DNA of 64,000 nt from Phellopilus nigrolimitatus (Eukaryota > Basidiomycota > Agaricomycetes > Hymenochaetales > Hymenochaetaceae): contig JAJOHG010000032.1 of NCBI GenBank assembly GCA_021029095.1, positions 296,084-360,083 on the forward strand. Direction: 5' to 3'. The notes under the pieces are model-generated. The model did not search any database. It saw only the letters and a list, made by a program, of their open reading frames with translations, and was not told the DNA's origin. Below, piece after piece: positions 59,301 through 64,000 of the stretch (the first letter of the stretch is position 1; the number at the start of each line of letters is the position of its first letter). The translations under genes were made by a program, and so were the position numbers.

Positions 59301-59999
59301 ATAGCCTCGTACAGACGAAACCCGATCTCATTTCTTCAGCAAGACGGATTGAAACGCCCATCAGACCTTTGATATCACTGACCAATTCTAAATTGACCAG
59401 GTCCAAGTTGCCCAACACGAGTACCATTTTCACTGCAGAATTGAGTGCTGCAAGTATCGGGTTTGCATCGAATATCAATGAACGGCAAATTTCTTCGTTT
59501 CTGAGTACAGTCAATCCTCTTATTTTCTACATATTCAGTATCTCATACTTTCTTTGAATTAGCTAATGGCGAAAATCGGACATGCGAGTCGAATGATACC
59601 CACCCATTCGCTAGATTTCTGCGAAGATCTGTCATATGGACACCAAGTCCCTTTAATCCCACTGTTCACGACAGGTCGCTCATTGAAGAAGTGATCGGAC
59701 CGAAACTCGTTCATTCACTTTCGGCCTTCATTCTTGGATGCGGGTGGTTTCAGCAAGCAAACAAAAGACCTGAATCTGATCCCATAGAACGCGGCGTCGT
59801 TTTCGTTGATCAGCATTTGATCCAGGAATGGTTGGAGAATCCGCCGTTCAAAGCCTCCACGAAAGCGAGCATGGACAATAGCACGCGCAAATCTATATTT
59901 ATTTTTAACATTAATGCACTCTGCAAGGACAATCTGGATCAAGGATGGAAAGATAGTGAAGCGGATATAGAAGCGAAATGTATTTCTATGTTTTCATAA
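56327..59999 (+). CDS. LIG4: DNA ligase IV (ATP-dependent, NHEJ)
   Basis: Seals double-strand breaks in non-homologous end joining with XRCC4/Lif1 in the nucleus. Fourteen exons: 56327-56358, 56421-56793, 56848-57282, 57337-57434, 57494-57595, 57645-57787, 57842-57923, 57984-58314, 58374-58467, 58521-58573, 58635-58877, 58930-58996, 59061-59504, 59563-59999; 977 aa. The start MNGYTQIPFSFFASLCREL was chosen because the 62-nt intron then joins in phase. The DNA-binding domain includes MLFPQEDQRRKYDMQERRLA. The nucleotidyltransferase core has VWAEVKYDGERMQIHV, with the catalytic lysine in KYDGER. Further motifs: AIVFFDILFLNGRSL, HEEGLVLKASDGKY and WVKLKKDYIPGYGDSVDLAI. The OB fold has GAGFVKSGNAEFYEPRFPRI. 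A C-terminal BRCT-like region ends with GVVFVDQHLIQEWLENPPFK and KCISMFS. The split between the last two exons is less certain than the core. Confidence 0.92.
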
Positions 60000-60158
60000 A
60001 TGAGGAACTGCCTGCCCTCGCCTGTTGTGAATAGAAAGTCGCGGTAACATGCGTAAGTCCAGTGCACGCGGTATGCTCTGACACGTCAGTCCCTCGTTAC
60101 TAGCTCTGACTTCGGGTTCAGAAACCTGGACCCCTGCATTCTTTTCCTTCCGCGAGCA

Positions 60159-61274
60159 ATGACGATGGCTAACATGGCCGACGTTACATATCTTTCGTTG
60201 ATGCTTGGTGTAGGGGTTGACTTTCTTGGCTTCCCTCTGTTGTGTGCGTGTGTTGGTATTAGCTCGTGGACTATGCTCGTGTTTTTAACGAACTATGCAA
60301 ACAGATCTACGCTGCCCTCGTGCTTTTGTCTCCGCCGCCAATCGATGCTCTGCCGTCAGAGAAAAAATATCGCTCTGCAACCTCTCCGAAAACGCCTCAG
60401 GACTTACCGGATATTCGCACCACGCCAACCGCGAATGTGGACCTGAGCATTGTCATACCTGCCTTCAATGAAGTGCCACGACTTCCGTCCATGCTTGACT
60501 CCACAATCAAGCACTTATCTAAACCCGCATACAAAAGCCGTTCCCGCGAAATTGTTATAGTCGACGACGGCTCATCAGACCAGACGACAGACACGGCGCT
60601 GAACCTCGCCGAGAAGTACAAGTCGTGGGACATTAGAGTCATCACGCTCGAGACGAATATCGGAAAGGGAGGCGCTGTGAGGCATGGCATGCTATACAGC
60701 CGGGGGCGTCGCCTTCTGATGGTCGATGCAGACGGAGCGAGTCGGTTTGAAGACTTAGAGGTTTTGTGGAAGGAAATGGACCGAATAGCGCCCAATGATG
60801 AACCTGCAGTGGTGGTAGGCAGTCGCGCACATCTCGTGAAAACCGAGGTGGTAGTCAAGGTCTTTTTCTTTTTCTCTTTTTCCTTTTAATATTTTATTGT
60901 GTTCCTAACACCATCCTCCAGCGTTCTGTTCTTCGCAATATGGCTATGTACGCTTTGCACCTCACACTACGTCTTGTGGGTGTCGGACATATCAATGACA
61001 CGCAATGCGGATTCAAGCTATTCACTCGCGAAGCAGCGCGGGCTATCTTCCCATTCAGCATCTAAAGGGTTGGATTTTCGATGTGGAAATCATTCTTTTG
61101 GCAAAACAGCTCCAGATACCAGTAGCGGAGGTACCTATCAATTGGTCGGAAATACCAGAGAGCAAGCTGCGATTGATGAGGGATTCTTTATTTATGTTTA
61201 GAGATTTGCTTATCCTTCGCGCGAATCAGCTTACTGGTAGATGGACTGTCCCTAAGAAGCTGAAGGCTCAGTAA
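60159..61274 (+). CDS. ALG5: Dolichyl-phosphate beta-glucosyltransferase ALG5, with a 1-nt frame error
   Basis: Makes dolichyl-P-glucose for N-glycan assembly at the ER membrane (GT2 family). Exons 60159-60251, 60305-60859 and 60922-61274. Exon 1 supplies an N-terminal membrane anchor (SLMLGVGVDFLGFPLLCAC, then IYAALVLL). The GT2 core is DLSIVIPAFNEVPRLPSMLD, REIVIVDDGSSDQTTDTALN, TLETNIGKGGAVRHGMLYS, LLMVDADGASRFEDLEVLWK, VVVGSRAHL, then GHINDTQCGFKLFTREAARA. In exon 3 the frame breaks near 61051: after IFPF a base is missing before QHLKGWIFDVEIILLAKQLQ, and the total is one short of a multiple of three. With that base the protein would be 333 aa, the normal size. A different exon-1 donor (60216) with an acceptor at 60262 is also in phase but removes the anchor and lacks a branch-like site. 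Confidence 0.9.
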
Positions 61275-61611
61275 AACTATGCGTAGCTGTGGCACGTTCC
61301 GCGTAACTATTTATTTCAATAATTTTGATATCCACGTTCAGCGCGTTCCTGCCTCAGCTTATATAATGCTGTGGTGACACGATTTCGCAGGCGCTCGGTA
61401 TCGCTCGGTGTTCTGCTCAGGCATTTAATCCTGTTGTAAAGCCATGAGCGAAATCATTTTCGAGGCGTATAGGATAAGTAGGAATGGGCGGTGTTTCTGA
61501 CACCTCCGGCACGATAGTTACAGGGACAGTAATAAGCAGCGAGGAGCGCGCCATTTCCTGTCCGATCATCTTTAGGTCACGCCGAGTCCGGCGTACTAGC
61601 AACCTACCACG
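61275..61611. other. Spacer between ALG5 and DDX41
   Basis: 337 bp containing the ALG5 3' region and the DDX41 promoter. No reading frame or repeat of note. Confidence 0.4.
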
Positions 61612-63995
<2,384 letters not shown>

Positions 63996-64000
63996 GTGTG

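Noticed and set aside
60212..60265. Alternative first intron of ALG5 (donor 60216, acceptor 60262)
   Set aside because: In phase, but it deletes the membrane anchor typical of ALG5 and lacks a branch-like TAAC, which the chosen intron has.

Overview
The window is nuclear DNA from a filamentous basidiomycete, most likely an Agaricomycete. Genes are densely spaced and broken by about 140 very short introns, mostly 50-65 nt with GTGCGT, GTGAGT or GTATGT donors. The proteins are typical fungal housekeeping types, many genes are divergent with only 160-280 bp between starts, and there are no operons or ribosome binding sites. Gene models were built by joining conserved protein stretches across introns whose phases agree; exon positions are given so that they can be checked.

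Left part (1-13.1 kb): the 5' end of ATP synthase alpha (ATP1, minus) shares a 218-bp promoter with mitochondrial ribosomal protein bL21m. Next come the splicing factor PRP40 (minus), a 2-kb gene-free stretch, HMG-CoA synthase (ERG13), two tandem paralogous BTB/POZ genes (minus) and an NmrA/epimerase-like reductase (minus).

The strangest part is 14.6-18.2 kb. It is an array of about 0.98-kb higher-order repeats (roughly 3.6 copies) on the plus strand, built of two related box types. Each box carries a potential 14-bp hairpin with an invariant loop (GTGCCT or GTTGGCCG), and the boxes are separated by regularly spaced GTGAGT...YAG splice-like signals. The stems differ between copies by paired changes, while no reading frame is kept. 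This looks like a repetitive, spliced, structured non-coding transcript, and is the best candidate for something undescribed. A decayed gene fragment lies just upstream.

Middle part (19.6-40 kb): a promethin/LDAF1-like membrane protein (minus) is divergent from a VPS9-CUE Rab5 exchange factor. A broken GT69/CAP59-like gene follows, then a REG1/HEX2-type PP1 regulatory subunit, an MFS transporter with 17 exons, an unrecognised serine-rich protein (minus) and mitochondrial enoyl reductase ETR1.

Right part (40-64 kb): p24-alpha cargo receptor (minus) and RPF1 (Brix) are divergent. Then, all on the plus strand, come ZPR1, ubiquitin C-terminal hydrolase, a 31-exon ABCC transporter, a 475-bp MITE with 29-bp inverted repeats and TA target duplications, an EF-hand MscS channel, DNA ligase IV, ALG5 and DDX41.

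Themes: seven introns are best explained by GC-AG splicing; there are 8- to 12-nt microexons; and three otherwise intact housekeeping genes (PRP40, ALG5, DDX41) each contain one frame-breaking indel, which most probably reflects sequence errors. The genes form no single pathway; membrane traffic and lipid functions (ERG13, VPS9, p24, promethin-like, ABCC, ALG5) and RNA/ribosome functions (PRP40, RPF1, DDX41, bL21m) recur.
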